Source: Vicugna pacos
Lineage: Eukaryota; Chordata; Mammalia; Artiodactyla; Camelidae
NCBI RefSeq assembly: GCF_048564905.1
Contig: NW_027328740.1
Location: 65,104,662-65,168,661, forward strand
Direction of reading: 5' to 3'
Length of the DNA: 64,000 bases
The notes below the pieces were generated by a model that worked only from the letters and a program-made list of their open reading frames with translations, ran no database searches and was not told the origin of the DNA. Numbering within the stretch: the first letter of the stretch is position 1; the number at the start of each line of letters is the position of its first letter. Shown piece after piece: positions 1 through 11,799 of the stretch. The position numbers were made by a program, and so were the translations under genes.

Positions 1-1250
1 TAACAGGCTTGACACAAGTGGACATCAACAAGTGGCTCAGTCATCTGCTCCTGCCTTATCTCGGGAAAGTCCCTGGAGCAAATGCATCATAAACCACAGA
101 TAATAAGGAAATGGCTGATAATGATAACAACTGCGAGTGCAATGTCTGTCTGACAAAATATTTATAAAACTCATTGACATTGAGGGAATGGGAGAGGGCA
201 GGAGGGATGTGGCTGAGGAAGACATTGCCCTGTATTCTTTGTATCTAGCACGTCTGTTGTTCCTAGGTTTTAAAACCTTTTCTCAGTTAATCTGGAGTAG
301 ATGGAACAGGCCAGGGAGGCAAGATTAGAAGAAAGGAGGCAGGGCATGAAGTGGTGCCAGGCTGATCCTAAAAGGGAGACCGACACAGACAGGCAGACAC
401 AGAGGGTTTAGGGATGAGGTGGAACAATGAGACGGCAGCTCAGGTGTGTCTTGCTGTTGCTGATCCTTCCCTCAACTGGCTCACTGATGATTCGGCAGTG
501 CTGGGTAAAACCTGTGGATTTCCTCAGCTCTGAGTTCTCTCTGAGGCTTCCGGCTCAGTCTGGAGCTAAGATGAGTTCCGTGGGCTTAGCCTAAGGGGGA
601 CTCAGCTCTGAGAATAGCCTGGAATCCTGGAAAACTTCACGCAGGAATCCCTTGGGCTGGACCAGTGCTCATAGAGCTGCTGTGAGACCAGCTCCATCGT
701 CAGAGACATGGGCGTGGACCATTCCATGGGGAAAAGGGCTGAGACTGATGCCAAATCAGATAGGAGCGACAAAGTGTGTTCATTCTTATGTGACTGGGCT
801 TTGTGGCCTGCCTCACTGGTGGCAGGCTTAGGATGGTGTCTGGCAGAGAAAACCCTGGCAATGGGTTTGAGATGTCTTGGACTTTCTTGTTAAGCTTTTT
901 GTAATACATTCTTATCAACTATCCATCCTGAAAATGCCAAATTCAAAACTGAAAGAATGTTAGAAGTTGCCTGCTCTAACTGCCCAATGGTAAACACACC
1001 CTGCTACAGTTAGAGAGCTGGTCAGGCAGTCTCTGCCTGGATATTTACAGTGACGGGGAGTTCATTACTTCCAAAGGTTACAAGTCGGCAGGAAGGTCAG
1101 ACAGAATTTATGAACCTTAAACAGATGTCTGCCTCCTAGTCCTTGCTGAAATGCAAGGAATAATGAGGATCCCTTCAAATGTAGTTTTGCTGATTGTTAT
1201 CTCTCTCTGCAAAAGCACCCCAATTCTTAACATAAATTTTTCAAAATTCA
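1..1250. other. Unassigned DNA, no gene seen
   Basis: I see no exon, RNA gene or repeat that I can name here. The short open frames on both strands (around 60-70 codons) have no splice context or recognisable protein character. Confidence 0.5.
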
Positions 1251-1259
1251 GCTTTGATT

Positions 1260-1640
1260 TCTTTTTATCAAACTAATGCCATACATTCAATAAAGAGTCA
1301 AACAGTTCTCGAACACCGATTGTAAAAAGGAGCAGTTCCCAACAACTGCCCCATTTCCTGGCCAGAAACAACCACGTTCAGCTCCTACTGCTGACTCTTG
1401 GAATACTTACTCCCTTTCTCTGACTAATATCCTTGTAACACAGCCTAATAACTTTTTCAGCTTTATGTATCACCTATTTAACTTTCTATTTTGGAAAATG
1501 AGGGTTCAGATCTCTTTCAAACCCCATCTCATCTACATACCCAAACCTTCTTTCTTCCAACCTTTTAATACAGTTACATTATAATTTTCATCAGCTCAGT
1601 ATCCTTGCTTTACATTATTATTACTCTGTACAGACTATTC
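1260..1640 (+). repeat. Degraded L1M-like LINE 3' end (tentative)
   Basis: The stretch after 'caataaagagtcaaacag' resembles the 3' region of old mammalian L1 elements: a run on 'agtcaaacagt', then a C-rich 'cagttcccaac', then 'acaaccacgttcagctcctac'. The match is by eye and divergence is high, so the family and limits are uncertain. Bases 1,640-2,140 beyond it hold nothing I recognise apart from a short CA-rich run near 2,008. Confidence 0.3.
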
Positions 1641-2145
1641 AAAGCTGTAGCAATTTGTGCTAGTCTTACCTTTTCTTCCCTACTTTGTTTTCCTGGAGTT
1701 AATAATTGTCTTGGTAGTTCATAGCTTAGATTTCTGTGCACTTAACAATTCAACCTCAGACCTTCTCTTAACGAACAACTTTCACAATACTTTCCAATAC
1801 ATTGTCTACAAATTTTATCTCCTTGAATAAATCTCTTCAGATCTCCTTCCACATGGATTAACGACATGCTAGTCTTGTCACAGAGCTCAAGGGGCCACTA
1901 GTGGTAAGTAACAAGGGAATACATGGACCAGGAGCAGGGAAAAGATCAACATAATTGCCTTAGCAATACATACTTAAAATAGTGGGAAAATTGTTTTCTT
2001 TACAAACACAAACACACACACAAACCCCAAAAGCCCATAAAGAATGATTAAAAAGCGGTCAAACCCATTGCCCTGCCTTCAAATTCTGTATAACACAAAA
2101 CAAAAATAACAGAAGGAAGATATCAAATAAATATGAATCTCAACT

Positions 2146-2252
2146 GGGATTGGGTACACTCAGTGGCAGAGTGTGTGCTCAGCATGCATAAGGTCCTAGA
2201 TTCAATCTTCAGTACCTCCATTAGAAAAAAAAAATTAAAAAGAAAAAAAAAT
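2146..2252 (+). repeat. Camelid tRNA-derived SINE
   Basis: A tRNA-like head 'tcagtggcagagtgtgtgct' is followed by 'cagcatgcataaggtccta', a box B-like 'gattcaatcttcagtacc', and an A-rich tail. This is the SINE family found throughout camelid genomes, and a main reason for calling the organism a camelid. It is a retroposed copy, not a tRNA gene. Confidence 0.85.
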
Positions 2253-2559
2253 TATCAATTTTAAATATTTGCATATTAACAAATATCCTCCTTTAAAACT
2301 GTGTTCTAAAGGATAACCCGGGTTAAGGAGAAAGTGCCTCTTCGTGACTGATCCTGCTGATAATTGAGGGAGGAAATTAGAGTATGACCACATGAAATAA
2401 AATTCCTTATGAAATAATGATCCCGGGTGACAATCATTTTTGGCTGCTGTCATCACAAAAAAGAGAGTCAACTGTAATATTATGTACCTTATGACAGGAG
2501 TACAAAACTTCACATAAAAAATATTTTTGCACAAAGTTGAACCTCAATCAGACCAAGCT

Positions 2560-3285
2560 TTTAGGGGAGGATTAAATCACTTAGCTAAAGCCAATACATA
2601 GGATGGAGAAACAAGTCTAACACCATAGGGGAGAATGAAATCAGCCAAACAGGAAATAGAGAAACCCCTCAGCAATTTCAAGGAAAATGAGAAACAGGAA
2701 AATTATAGATTAGAACACACTTGAGAGATATGCTAGCTGCAATGTCTGAATCTTGTCTGGATCTTGATTTCAACCCCAAAACTACTTAAAAGTGTATTTT
2801 TGTGACAAGCAGGGAATTATTTTGTAACCCTAAAAAAAAGAATATTCCAATTTTATTTGAAAGAGACCTTGTCATTTCACTAATGAAAGGTTAAGCTATG
2901 TAGGATTGTCTTCAAAATGACCCCATAGTGGGGGAGGGGAGGAGATGGAGATGAAAGATGCAACAACAGTGACTCTGAGTTTATAATTCTGGAGCTGGGT
3001 GACTGATACAGGCAGGCTGGCTGTACTGTTCTCTCTATTTCTGTACATGTTTGAATCTTTCCATAAAATGTGAAACAACAAATAGACTTCAGTGTTTTAA
3101 AACCCTCACTTTGAAGGTTAAGAGGTTTGCCCAAGTAGATGGGCAACTGCATGGGGCACTGAGAAAAGAAAGAACAGACACCTGGCTCCAGACCGACCTG
3201 GGGCTACCTTGACCCTCCTCTTCTCCTAACCATCCACAGCCAGCCCATAACTGCATCCTGTCAGCCCCACTCCCCAAACGCATTC
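2560..3285. other. Unassigned DNA with decayed repeat sequence
   Basis: No exon is evident. The end near 3,010-3,080 ('tttgaatctttccataaaa') resembles the 3' end of an ancient transposon, but I cannot assign a family. Confidence 0.3.
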
Positions 3286-3289
3286 CTCA

Positions 3290-3790
3290 TTGGCTCCCAC
3301 CATCTCTCATCTGGCCCAATCCAAGAGCTTCCTACCTGGCCTCCCTGCTTCCTGAGTCCCTGCTATACATTCTCCACATTATCTTTGCAAAATGTGAGTG
3401 AGAGAAAATTACTTTAGTGCTTAAGCTATCATGACTGCTTCTCACTGCGCTTAGAGTCTACACTCCTTTCCGTGCTCCTGATGCCCTTCTAAACCTCGCG
3501 TCTCATCACTCTCACCAGCGCTGGCTCCAGTATCTCCTCAAACCTGCTGAGCACATTTGTGCCTCAGGGCCAATAGACAAGCTGCCTCTATTCCATGGGT
3601 GACTTTTCCCAGATCTTCAAATTCCAGCCTCCTTTTCACCATCTCAGCTCACATGTAACCTACTCAAAGATAACTTTCTTAACTCACTTCCCCCCAAGAC
3701 TCCCATCTCAACACTGTGTTATTTCTTCATTTCAATCTGACATTGTTTCCTTATTTGCCCGATTATTTTTGTTTTCTCGGTTGTCCTTGG
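3290..3790 (+). repeat. L2 LINE 3' fragment
   Basis: The order of motifs matches the 3' part of LINE-2: 'ctcatctggcccaatccaag', a pyrimidine-rich stretch, 'gcctcagggccaatagacaa' (the 'cctcagggcctttgca' segment), 'ttttcccagatcttcaaa', then 'cattgtttccttatttg'. Old and diverged. The 127-codon plus-strand open frame over it is translation of the repeat. Confidence 0.7.
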
Positions 3791-4139
3791 CCTGTATCCC
3801 CCCAGCAGCCTTGCCCAAACAGCATAAGCTCCCGGGGAGCAGCCAGCGCTGGTGCTCTGAGAAGACACATGCTGAGCACGACATTACAATCACGTGGTGT
3901 AGTGAAACGGTGTCGAACAGCAGATACAGAAAAGCAGTGAGAATTTCTCTCTTATTTTATAATTTAAATGAAATATAACATTTACTCCTATTTAATGAAG
4001 AATTTGGTAGGTCTTTTTTCCCAGTTCCTAGGCAGCAACCGCTAAAGCTTCCAAATTTCCCAAGATAGGAGTGTCTATGGTATTCATGGTGGAACCTTGG
4101 ATGGCTTGTGTTCATGAGATGACTCAGGATGGGGACTGG

Positions 4140-4450
4140 CCAGCCAGAGACACCAACCATGTGGTTAGAGGAGTGGGGCTTTAAGCTTTGTGACAAGTGA
4201 GTGGCCACCAGGAGAGGAAGGGGCTCAAAGTTTAGGGCTAAGGAAAGGTTTGACTTACAGTTAGGGTTTGGGTTAGCCATGTCGGTAGTGACCCAATAAA
4301 TCATGGCTTTGTAATAAAGCCTGCAGTAAAAACTTGGGGCAACGAAGTTCAGAGCTCCTGTGAGCTTCCTGGTTGTTAACACTCTTGGAGGACTGTCACA
4401 CTCAGATGCCATGAGGACAACCCTGAGCCCTTCCCACTGGAGTGCTCTCC
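4140..4450 (+). mobile_element. Possible solo LTR of an ERVL-class element (fossil)
   Basis: The segment 'ttgtaataaagcctgcag' then 'taaaaacttgg', 'gagctcctgtgagcttcc' and 'tggttgttaacactctt' follows the order seen in ERVL/MLT2-type LTRs. It is old, very diverged and broken, and no internal region is seen. The 165-codon minus-strand open frame over it is not a gene. Confidence 0.4.
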
Positions 4451-5699
4451 ACAACAGCTCACCTGATGAGACCTAAGGGCTGCTGCTTGTCTGTGCTTCG
4501 AGGAGGAGCCCATTCCCTGTACAGAAGGCCCTGATCGCTGGGGCAGCTGAAGTCCTCTGATGGAGGTTGAAGTGGCACTGGGAATCAGAAGCAAACAGGT
4601 GAGTGTCACTGTCACAAAATGTTCACATGTTCTGTTGATAAAATCTGGTGCTAATACTTCATGGTCATTTGTAAATAAGGGGCCCTCACTTGCCAGGAGG
4701 GATGGAGGTACCATATAATTTTTCATAATTCTCACCCAGGATTAATATTAACCCCTTGAGGGTCATTTGCAAACGTGGGTGGAAAGGAACGCTTAGATGT
4801 CACAGTCCTGGGACCACCTTGCAGATGCTTAATGTCCTACAACCGGGCCAGTCTTCCACAGCAAAAATCTAGGCCACCCAAGTGCCCAAACTGCTGCAGT
4901 GGAGGGACACCTGATGGTCCAGCCCCCTCTTTGGGCACCCAGAGGAACCTGGACTCTGGCAGGTTAGGGGCAGGGTCAATTCTAAAACCCAGGCATTTTT
5001 GTCCCCACAATTCAGTAGTTATTTGGTGACAGCAAATGGAATATAAACAACAAAGTAACTTGACATGATGTCATATATTTAGCTTACTCAAGAAACAAAG
5101 TTTAAATCCAGTCATTCTCCTTCCCACCTGACCTACTTTCCTTTCTCTTGTACTAGCACCAGATTATTACCCACCCAGCCTTAACATGGGTCCTGACTCC
5201 ACTTACCTCCCTCACAAACACCACATGAGATGATTCCTCAACCTGGATGTGGGACCAGCAATTACAAGAAGCTTTAGTGGAAAAGAACTGGTTATGCACA
5301 GATGCCAACTAAACACTGTAGAATCCTGGTGTCCCACATTAGTAATCATGACAGCTGTTTGCAAGTGTCCCCAAAGTTCATTTAAGACTCTCACTGCTAA
5401 TTTTGCTGGGACATAAATATGAAACATGTGGACTGCTGGGCTGGACTGCTAAGCTGGGTCTCTAATCCAGGAAGCTCAGTGTCTGCTCCCTGCACCCAGC
5501 TCCCTGTTCTGTTCATGCATGTGCATCAAGAAGCTGTTTAATGTCCATTTTAATATCTTAAACAGTGCATTTCAATATTGTCTTCATCCACAAATACGTG
5601 TACCACACAGTAGTAATGATCAATCTTAGTATTTGCTTTCTTTGGTCTTAGAGAGTCAGATAAACAGATAGCAAAGATAACAAAGTCATAGAGGGCTAT

Positions 5700-6115
5700 A
5701 ATATAGTATTTCCTTTATTTCAATGACAAGATTTATTTAAAGAGCTTAGATATAACATCCTTGCATTTATGGCATCATTAAGCATCTGAAGCTGTTACAT
5801 TATAAAAACTTCATTTCTAGCGAGATGTTATCAGTTAGAGAAGCGCTCGTAAATTTGAGGGGTTGCTGTCATCTCAGACGGAGTCCCTAAAAAATGTCAG
5901 CAATCTGCAGTATTGCCATCATGACAAGAACCCAGACAGATGAAATTTGGAAAGCCCTGTGGCTTTCTAGTGCACAGACATAAAATGTTATTTCAGAGGG
6001 AAAAGCCTGAATTACAGAAAGTGATAAATGAAATGGTCTAACATGCATTTCTCTTTCAAAGAACTAATACGTCTTTTGTCGATAATAACATCTGTCAGTA
6101 ATTATGAAAAGAGCT
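5700..6115. other. Non-repeat, non-coding stretch; possible conserved element
   Basis: This block is AT-balanced and free of recognisable repeats or open exons, and contains paired motifs such as 'ttatcagttagagaagcg' and 'tgtcagcaatctgcagtat'. Its texture resembles conserved non-coding mammalian DNA, but conservation cannot be judged from one sequence. Confidence 0.2.
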
Positions 6116-6119
6116 GACA

Positions 6120-6330
6120 GATGCATAGTACTTAATATAAGCCAGGGCTGTTGTATCACTGACACAGATTCATTAATCCCCATAGCATCTCTACGAGGTT
6201 GGTACTACAATTATCCCCATTTTATTGGTGAGGAACTTGATAGACACAGAGGGTAAATGACATTTACAAGGTCGACAGCGAGAAACCAACACAGGTGTTC
6301 CAGCTTGAGTCTACGCTCTTGGCCACTTCT
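6120..6330 (+). repeat. MIR SINE, interrupted by a younger SINE
   Basis: Typical MIR order: 'attatccccattttattgg', 'tgaggaacttgatagacaca', 'gagggtaaatgacattt', and the 'cttgagtctacgctcttggcc' end. The copy continues after the camelid SINE inserted at 6,332-6,490. Confidence 0.75.
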
Positions 6331-6331
6331 C

Positions 6332-6490
6332 TTTTTTTTTTTTTGGTGGTGGGGAGATAATAAGGTAATTCTGGTGGGGGAGGGGAGGTAATTAGGGTTA
6401 TATGTCTATTTTAGAGGACGTGATGGGGGCTGAACCCAGGACCTTATGCTTGCTAAGCATGCGCCCCATCACTTGAGCTGTGCCCTCCCC
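6332..6490 (-). repeat. Camelid tRNA-derived SINE inserted in a MIR
   Basis: It is read on the minus strand: poly-A (here a T run at 6,332), a middle part with 'gggttatatgtctatttta', then the complement of the tRNA-like head ending in 'gtgccctcccc'. The flanks carry a duplicated target, 'gagtctacgctctt' before and 'gagtctatgctctt' after. This shows retroposition into the older MIR. Confidence 0.88.
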
Positions 6491-6554
6491 TCTAGAGTCT
6501 ATGCTCTTAGCTTCTAATCCTCACTGTCCCACATGGTAACTGTGGGGGAAGTAC

Positions 6555-6665
6555 AGTTCGTTCATTCATTCGCTCGTTAAACTCAGCCTTCCCAGTGCCT
6601 GAGATTCAGCAGTGAACAAGACAACATGCTTCCTGCCTTAAATGAGCTTGTCGCCTCCTGATATA
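6555..6665 (-). repeat. L2 LINE 3' end
   Basis: The complement of the L2 3' end is visible: 'gttcattcattcgctcgtt', 'cagtgcctgagattcagcag', 'tgaacaagacaacatgc', 'cttaaatgagcttg'. Short and old. Confidence 0.6.
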
Positions 6666-7113
6666 TTATCTTCATTTTACCCAGGAAGAAACAAGGTCAA
6701 GAAGATTAGCCTTTTCCTGTTAACACCGGAGGATACATGAGGTGCTTTATTTCAATTCTGCCATTTGACTTACACCATGGGGAGGGAAAGCTGCCTTGCA
6801 AATCCTGGAGCTCACAAACCTGTTAATCCTGAATTTTTTTTAACACTGTCCCTTACTTGATACTTGATCTGAGAAAGGATGAAGTAAACCTAAAAATGTT
6901 CTAAGAGAGCTTGTGGTTTATACAAGGTAACTAACCAGCCACTGTTTACTATCCTAACAGGAATCTGTAGGCATATTTCTTTTCTTTCTCTTTTTTCCTT
7001 TTTATGGGCAGCTTTTAAAAACCAAATCAAACCAACCAAACCAAATCACTGATAATTCAACAGCAGGTTCTAAATCACCCCCAAGACAGCAGCTAAACTC
7101 GGTTTAGACTTAC

Positions 7114-7400
7114 AATGCGGTTTCTGGTGGTTGGATTGGAGAATGTATCTCTATGCTGAATATAAAAGTCATTCACGGAGCTCTTCTCAAATAGGGCAAA
7201 GAAAAGCTCTTGTTCCGGTTGTTGATACTTTCATCCACTTGGAGGACTTTCATAAAACATCTCAAGTTATCAAAGGCTGAGGACCGGGTTTTCAGATCAT
7301 TGGGCTTCAGAGGCAATATTATGTGCAGTATCTCAGCGTATGTACAGAACACCTCCCACAGGGGGTGTACTTTTGCAAATACAAGCTTGTCATCCAAAAC
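7114..7400 (-). pseudogene. Anoctamin-6-like exon (decayed duplicate or relic)
   Basis: The minus-strand product opens with 'VLDDKLVFAKVH' and keeps 'CTYAEI', 'LPLKPNDLK', 'RSSAF' and 'VDESI', then, in the next frame, 'PEQEL', 'NDFYI' and 'RNRI'. From memory this matches about 96 residues of human ANO6 (TMEM16F), near residues 115-210 in the cytosolic dimerisation domain, at roughly 70% identity. ANO6 is a plasma-membrane calcium-activated phospholipid scramblase and channel. The acceptor (TGTAG|GTTTTG) and donor (CATT|GTAAGT) are intact. The exon is 287 bases where I expect 288: one base is missing just after 'VDESI', shifting the frame. Retained splice sites exclude a processed copy. I found no other anoctamin exon in the window. 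It could also be an exon of an unannotated anoctamin paralogue with an assembly error. Confidence 0.75.
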
Positions 7401-7419
7401 CTACATTGGGAGAATGAAA

Positions 7420-9060
7420 ACACAAACCGGGAAAGTATTTTCACATTTTTAGTACACAGATTTTTCTTACGTTGCTGGTAGTTAAAGCACTTGTGTAAAC
7501 ACACACATATGTCACACTGGTAAAAGTGAAGATATAATAAAAATAGATTTGCAATCCATCATACATTTTTGCCTTAAAGATAATTTCTTTGTTGAAATTA
7601 CTGAAAAGTTATTTAAAATCCTTACAGTTCCTTCGTAAAATAACCAATGTTTTAGATGAAGAAAAGCAAACTTGTTAATTTTTAGTCCAAATTAGTAACT
7701 AAAAATAGAAACACCAAAATATTCTTTGCAGTGGTATTGTAATGACAATTTTTTAAATTTCTGAAACCTAGGACTATTTACATATCTGTTCAATATAGTG
7801 TTAAACAGCCATTAAAAGGGATTTAAAAGATTTATATTTATTGATATGGAATATATAATAAAAGGAGAAAGTAAAAAAATGTGAAATGATAATTTTCCTT
7901 TTTGGAAGGGAAAAATATCTTCATTTGAACAAAAAAAGTTTAGAAGGATTTTATGATTCTTTATGTATAATTAAGGTACAGATGATTTTTAATTCCATTG
8001 TTCTTTCATTTTCAATTTTGGGGGGAAACTTTTTATAATAAAAAAATCTTTAAAAATGTTCTTGCATAAATACATTAATAGATATATTTATGACTATATT
8101 CTCTGGCTATTAAAAAAGATCTCCTAACTGTAGATCTGAAACATACATTCCATAATGCAGATTCTGAGTGACTCGCCTCCCAGCCCACAGCGAAGGCACG
8201 CCTAGTGTGACATGTTTCAAATACCATTCCAAGGAACATGCAGGCTCCCAGCCAATGGCTGCAAGGGGACTGACACTGATCTGGTTGCTCCCAGCTGCAG
8301 ACCATCACAGATGAGGTTCGATCCACAGGCTCATGTTTTCTCTGTCAAAAGAAATCAGAAAATGTTAGGCTTTTACTTTCACCAGGGAACAAGAAGTTGT
8401 TTCTTTATGCAAAAAAATAACAACAAACCAATTTGAACCTGATGAAAAGACATTTACTCAAAACAGCACAGTAGCAATGAAAGTGTTCTGGCAGACAGGG
8501 ACTTGTTGGATTCCTGTGAGTGCTGGACTCCTCACATGGAATTTCCTTGGCACTCCAGAAGGCCTGTGGTTGTCCTCATGGGTTTGTGGCCATAAGTGGT
8601 GCACAAAAGTCTCTGGCTTTGCCACAATTTCAAAGCCTTTTTGGCTTATGAAAGGTTTTGTCCTCAAATGGAGTTTTCTTGAGTCCAGTCACTGATGTCA
8701 TTTACCAGAGTTACAGTCCAGATCTGATATTCTAGACTCTTAATATCTTGCAGACATTCAAATGGTTCAGGTTTGGATGTGTATTCACCTCTGCAGGCCT
8801 GGACCAAGTCCGATAAAGACACCCGGACAAGTTCAGCAAAATAAAAAGAAATTTTCCTCTCTGCAAGACTGAAATGTCTGTGAAGCTATAAAAACATCTG
8901 CACCTACAAAAATAGGGAACCAACTCATCAATAACATATCTATCCATAATGCATGGACATTCAAAATAAATACTGTATTTACTCCTATTAAATTCTATCT
9001 GGTTTTTGCCAAACTGTGTCCTAAACTGAAAGGAAGGTAGGTAAATGTAGAGAATTTTTT
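7420..9060. other. Unassigned AT-rich DNA
   Basis: No repeat here can be named with confidence. The minus strand at 8,700-8,850 reads as protein-like sequence ('KPEPFECLQDIKSLEYQIW'), but I see no acceptor and the frame closes soon after. It may be a decayed pseudogene or chance. Confidence 0.3.
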
Positions 9061-9077
9061 ACCTTTTAAGGAAAAAG

Positions 9078-9870
9078 GAACCCTCCTACTCGATTGGTGG
9101 GAATGTAAATTGGTGCAGCCTCTATGGAGGACAGAAGAGAGGTTCCATAAAAAAATGAAAATAGACTTCCGTGTGATCCAGCAATCCCATTCATGGGTAT
9201 ATGTTTGGAGAAAAATTTAATTCAAAAAGACACATGCACCCCAATGTTCACAGCAGCACTATTTAAAATAGCCAAGACACTGAAACAACCCAAATGTTCA
9301 CTGACAGATGACTGGATAAAGAAGTTGTGGTATATTATATATATATATATATGTATATATACATGTATACATATATATACACACACATATATACATACCA
9401 TGAACACACACACAAATGGAATACTGTTCAGCCATTAAAAAATAAAATAATGCCATTTTCAATAACATGGATGGACCTACAGGGTATTATGCTAAGTGAA
9501 ATAAGTCAGAGAAAGATAAACAAATATTCTATGTATTAACTTATATGTATATCTAAAAAATAAAACAAATTAATGACTATAATAAAACAGAAATAGACTC
9601 ACAGGTACACAGAACAGACTTGTGGTTACCAATGGGGAGAAGGAGAAGAGGGGAGGCAGGAAGGGGTTAGGGGATTGAGAGGTAAAAAGTACTACTTATA
9701 AAATGGATAGGTTACAGGGCTGTATCATACAGCACAGGGAAATATAGCCATTATTTTATGGTGACTTTAAATGGAATATAATCTATGAAAATGTTGAGCC
9801 TCTATTTTGTACACCTGAAACTAATATGATGTAAATCAACGACTCAATTACAAAATTTTTAATCAAAGTT
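9078..9870 (+). mobile_element. L1 LINE 3' end, truncated
   Basis: The C-terminal end of L1 ORF2 is readable (9,193-9,330): 'KDTCTPMFTAALFKIAKT', then 'QPKCSLTDDWIKKLWY'. After it come the conserved 'atggatggacctacagggta', 'ctaagtgaaataagtcagag' and the 3' UTR. Only the last ~0.8 kb is present, with no complete ORF, so it is a dead 5'-truncated copy. An internal AT/CATA microsatellite interrupts ORF2. Confidence 0.9.
9334..9402. repeat. TA/CATA microsatellite inside the L1 copy
   Basis: The run starts as (TA)n, then grades into (CATA)n and (CA)n, at the point where L1 ORF2 encodes the WYI motif. Likely length-variable. Confidence 0.9.
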
Positions 9871-10374
9871 TTCTTTTCATATTATTTGCAATAAGTTAGA
9901 AGCCAGCACTCTCAATAGAAACATAGTGCAAGTCACAATTTTCCAGTAATTCCATTTAGAAAATAAAAAGCAATAAGTGAAATTAATTCCAGTAATAATT
10001 ACATTTATCCCAAAATATCCAATACACTATCATTTCAAAAGTGTGATTGACACTTTTAAAACTTATTAATAATATTTTACATTATTTTTGTTGTACGAAG
10101 TCTTGAAAATCTATTATGTATTTTCCACTTATAGAACATCTCAATTCACAATAGCCACATGTGGCTCGTGGCTACCATACTAGACAGACCAGATTACACC
10201 ATTCACACTTCTGATAAATTAGCTGCTCTTTCTTATTTAAAAAACTTGCAGAAAAGGGTTTAGATATGGCCTCTATCAAACAAAGCAACCGTGACGGTTG
10301 GGGATTATCTTCATTATAAAGTGAAAAATAAAGGTAAGAGAGCCATGCTTACACGTATGTTAATGTAACAATAC

Positions 10375-10500
10375 CTTCTTAATTCATTCAGGACTTTACA
10401 ATCTTTCTTCATATGCCAAGGATTCACTGTCACTGCGCAATGTTTTTCACTATTATCATCTTCGTGATTGAGAGGCTTCTGATGACCCTGCTTTGCGCAT
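10375..10500 (-). other. Candidate isolated exon, function unknown
   Basis: On the minus strand the acceptor 'TTATGTACAG' precedes 126 bases ending at the donor AAGAAG|GTATTG. Both ends are phase 2, so the exon would be symmetrical. It reads through without a stop as 'CAKQGHQKPLNHEDDN', 'AVTVNPWHMKKDCKVLNEL'. I do not recognise the protein. The end phase does not fit the phase-0 start of the ANO6-like exon, so it is unlikely to belong to that copy. A chance exon-like segment is quite possible. Confidence 0.22.
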
Positions 10501-10551
10501 CTGTACATAAATTAACAAAACAGAGAAAAAGACCTTATTTAAGATAATTTA

Positions 10552-10711
10552 GGGGGGAGGGTATAGCTCAAGTGGACGATCATGTTCTTAGCATGCCCAA
10601 GGGCCTGGGTTCAATTCCCAGTACTTCTTCTAAAAATAAAATAAATAAATAAAAACCTAATTACCACCCCCCAGCAAAAAATTAATTTATTACTTTAATT
10701 AAAAGTTAAAA
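10552..10711 (+). repeat. Camelid tRNA-derived SINE
   Basis: Head 'ggggggagggtatagctcaa', then 'ttagcatgcccaagggcctg', box B-like 'ggttcaattcccagtact', and an (AAATA)n tail followed by 'ctaattaccaccccc'. The target-site duplication 'gataatttag' lies on both sides. One of the best-preserved copies here. Confidence 0.93.
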
Positions 10712-11149
10712 AAAGATAATTTAGTGCAGGCTTATCAGGCTACAAGAGCTACAATGAATGCCCCCACCCATTAATTTAGAAGAAGTCTCACAGTATTTCT
10801 CAACATAAAGGCTAAAATATAATTGAGAACACTTCCTGATGGTCAGAATCATTTTAACAAAAATGTAGATAATTACGTCCGTGGTGTCAAATTTCTGTCA
10901 GAGTTGGGCATGGAACATTTAGTAAAAGTGATTTTGCAGCTATCTTTGAAAGAAATGCTGAGAAATGATCTTTTCTGTTGGAAATTAGCCTGCTTTTAAA
11001 TTCTTCAGTAGGCATACGTGTTTACAAACCAGGCAGGAACTGGATTATATTTTACATATACTTTAGAAACTGATTTGAATTTTGCCCTTTACCTGCAAGG
11101 CTATTTCTTAGGTAATAACATAAGCCCATTTCTTAGGTAATAACATAAG

Positions 11150-11345
11150 CAGGCCACTATACTAAATTTTTTTTCCCTGTTTGCTTAATCCTCACAACAA
11201 CTCTGTAAGCTGCTATTATTACCCCCATATAACAGATAAAGAGCTTGAGGCAGAAAATAATTTGGGTAACTTGGTAAATGGTGGAGCTGGGTAAGACTGC
11301 AGCCAGTCTGACACTCAAGTCCATTCTTTTCACCAATGTCGGATA
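11150..11345 (+). repeat. MIR SINE
   Basis: Order of motifs: 'aatcctcacaacaactctgt', 'attattacccccatataaca', 'gataaagagcttgaggcag', 'taacttggtaaatggtggag', 'cagccagtctgacactcaag'. Confidence 0.75.
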
Positions 11346-11799
11346 CTGCTACCTACATTCAGCAATGACCGCTAATTTCATATTTAAGTGTGTCATTTCA
11401 AAAAGTGCAAAGCTATATTAGTACTGCTGTGTAAATTATCCGTTTGAGATGTGATTGCCAAAAGAAAAAAAGAAATAAAATCAGGGTGCCACTGAGGGGA
11501 GGGCAAACTGCATATGGACGGACACAAGGGGACTTTATGAGGACAAAGTTGCACAAATCTAGAAATAGATAAAATGGCTGACTTGTACAATTATAATGTG
11601 TGAATTTTATGGCCTGTAAATTACACCTTAATACAGCTATTAAATTAAGAAACTGGGATACCAAATTAAGACTAAAACACATATATATATCACACAAAGA
11701 ACAACAGGCAAATATCAATATTTACTGCACCATTTTCCTTCATGCAGCTTCCGATCCTCACCCGTTCCTGAAAGGATGATTCATTTTTAAAATAGTCTT

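Noticed and set aside
3957-4454. 165-codon minus-strand frame
   Set aside because: It lies over a possible LTR relic in antisense and shows no protein character.
8460-8850. Minus-strand pseudogene at 8.5-8.85 kb
   Set aside because: One protein-like stretch is present, but without acceptor, donor or recognisable family I could not support it.
10552-10625. tRNA gene at the SINE heads (also 2,146 and 53,499)
   Set aside because: The heads are tRNA-like but are followed by the SINE body and A-rich tail, with broken stems; they are retroposed copies.
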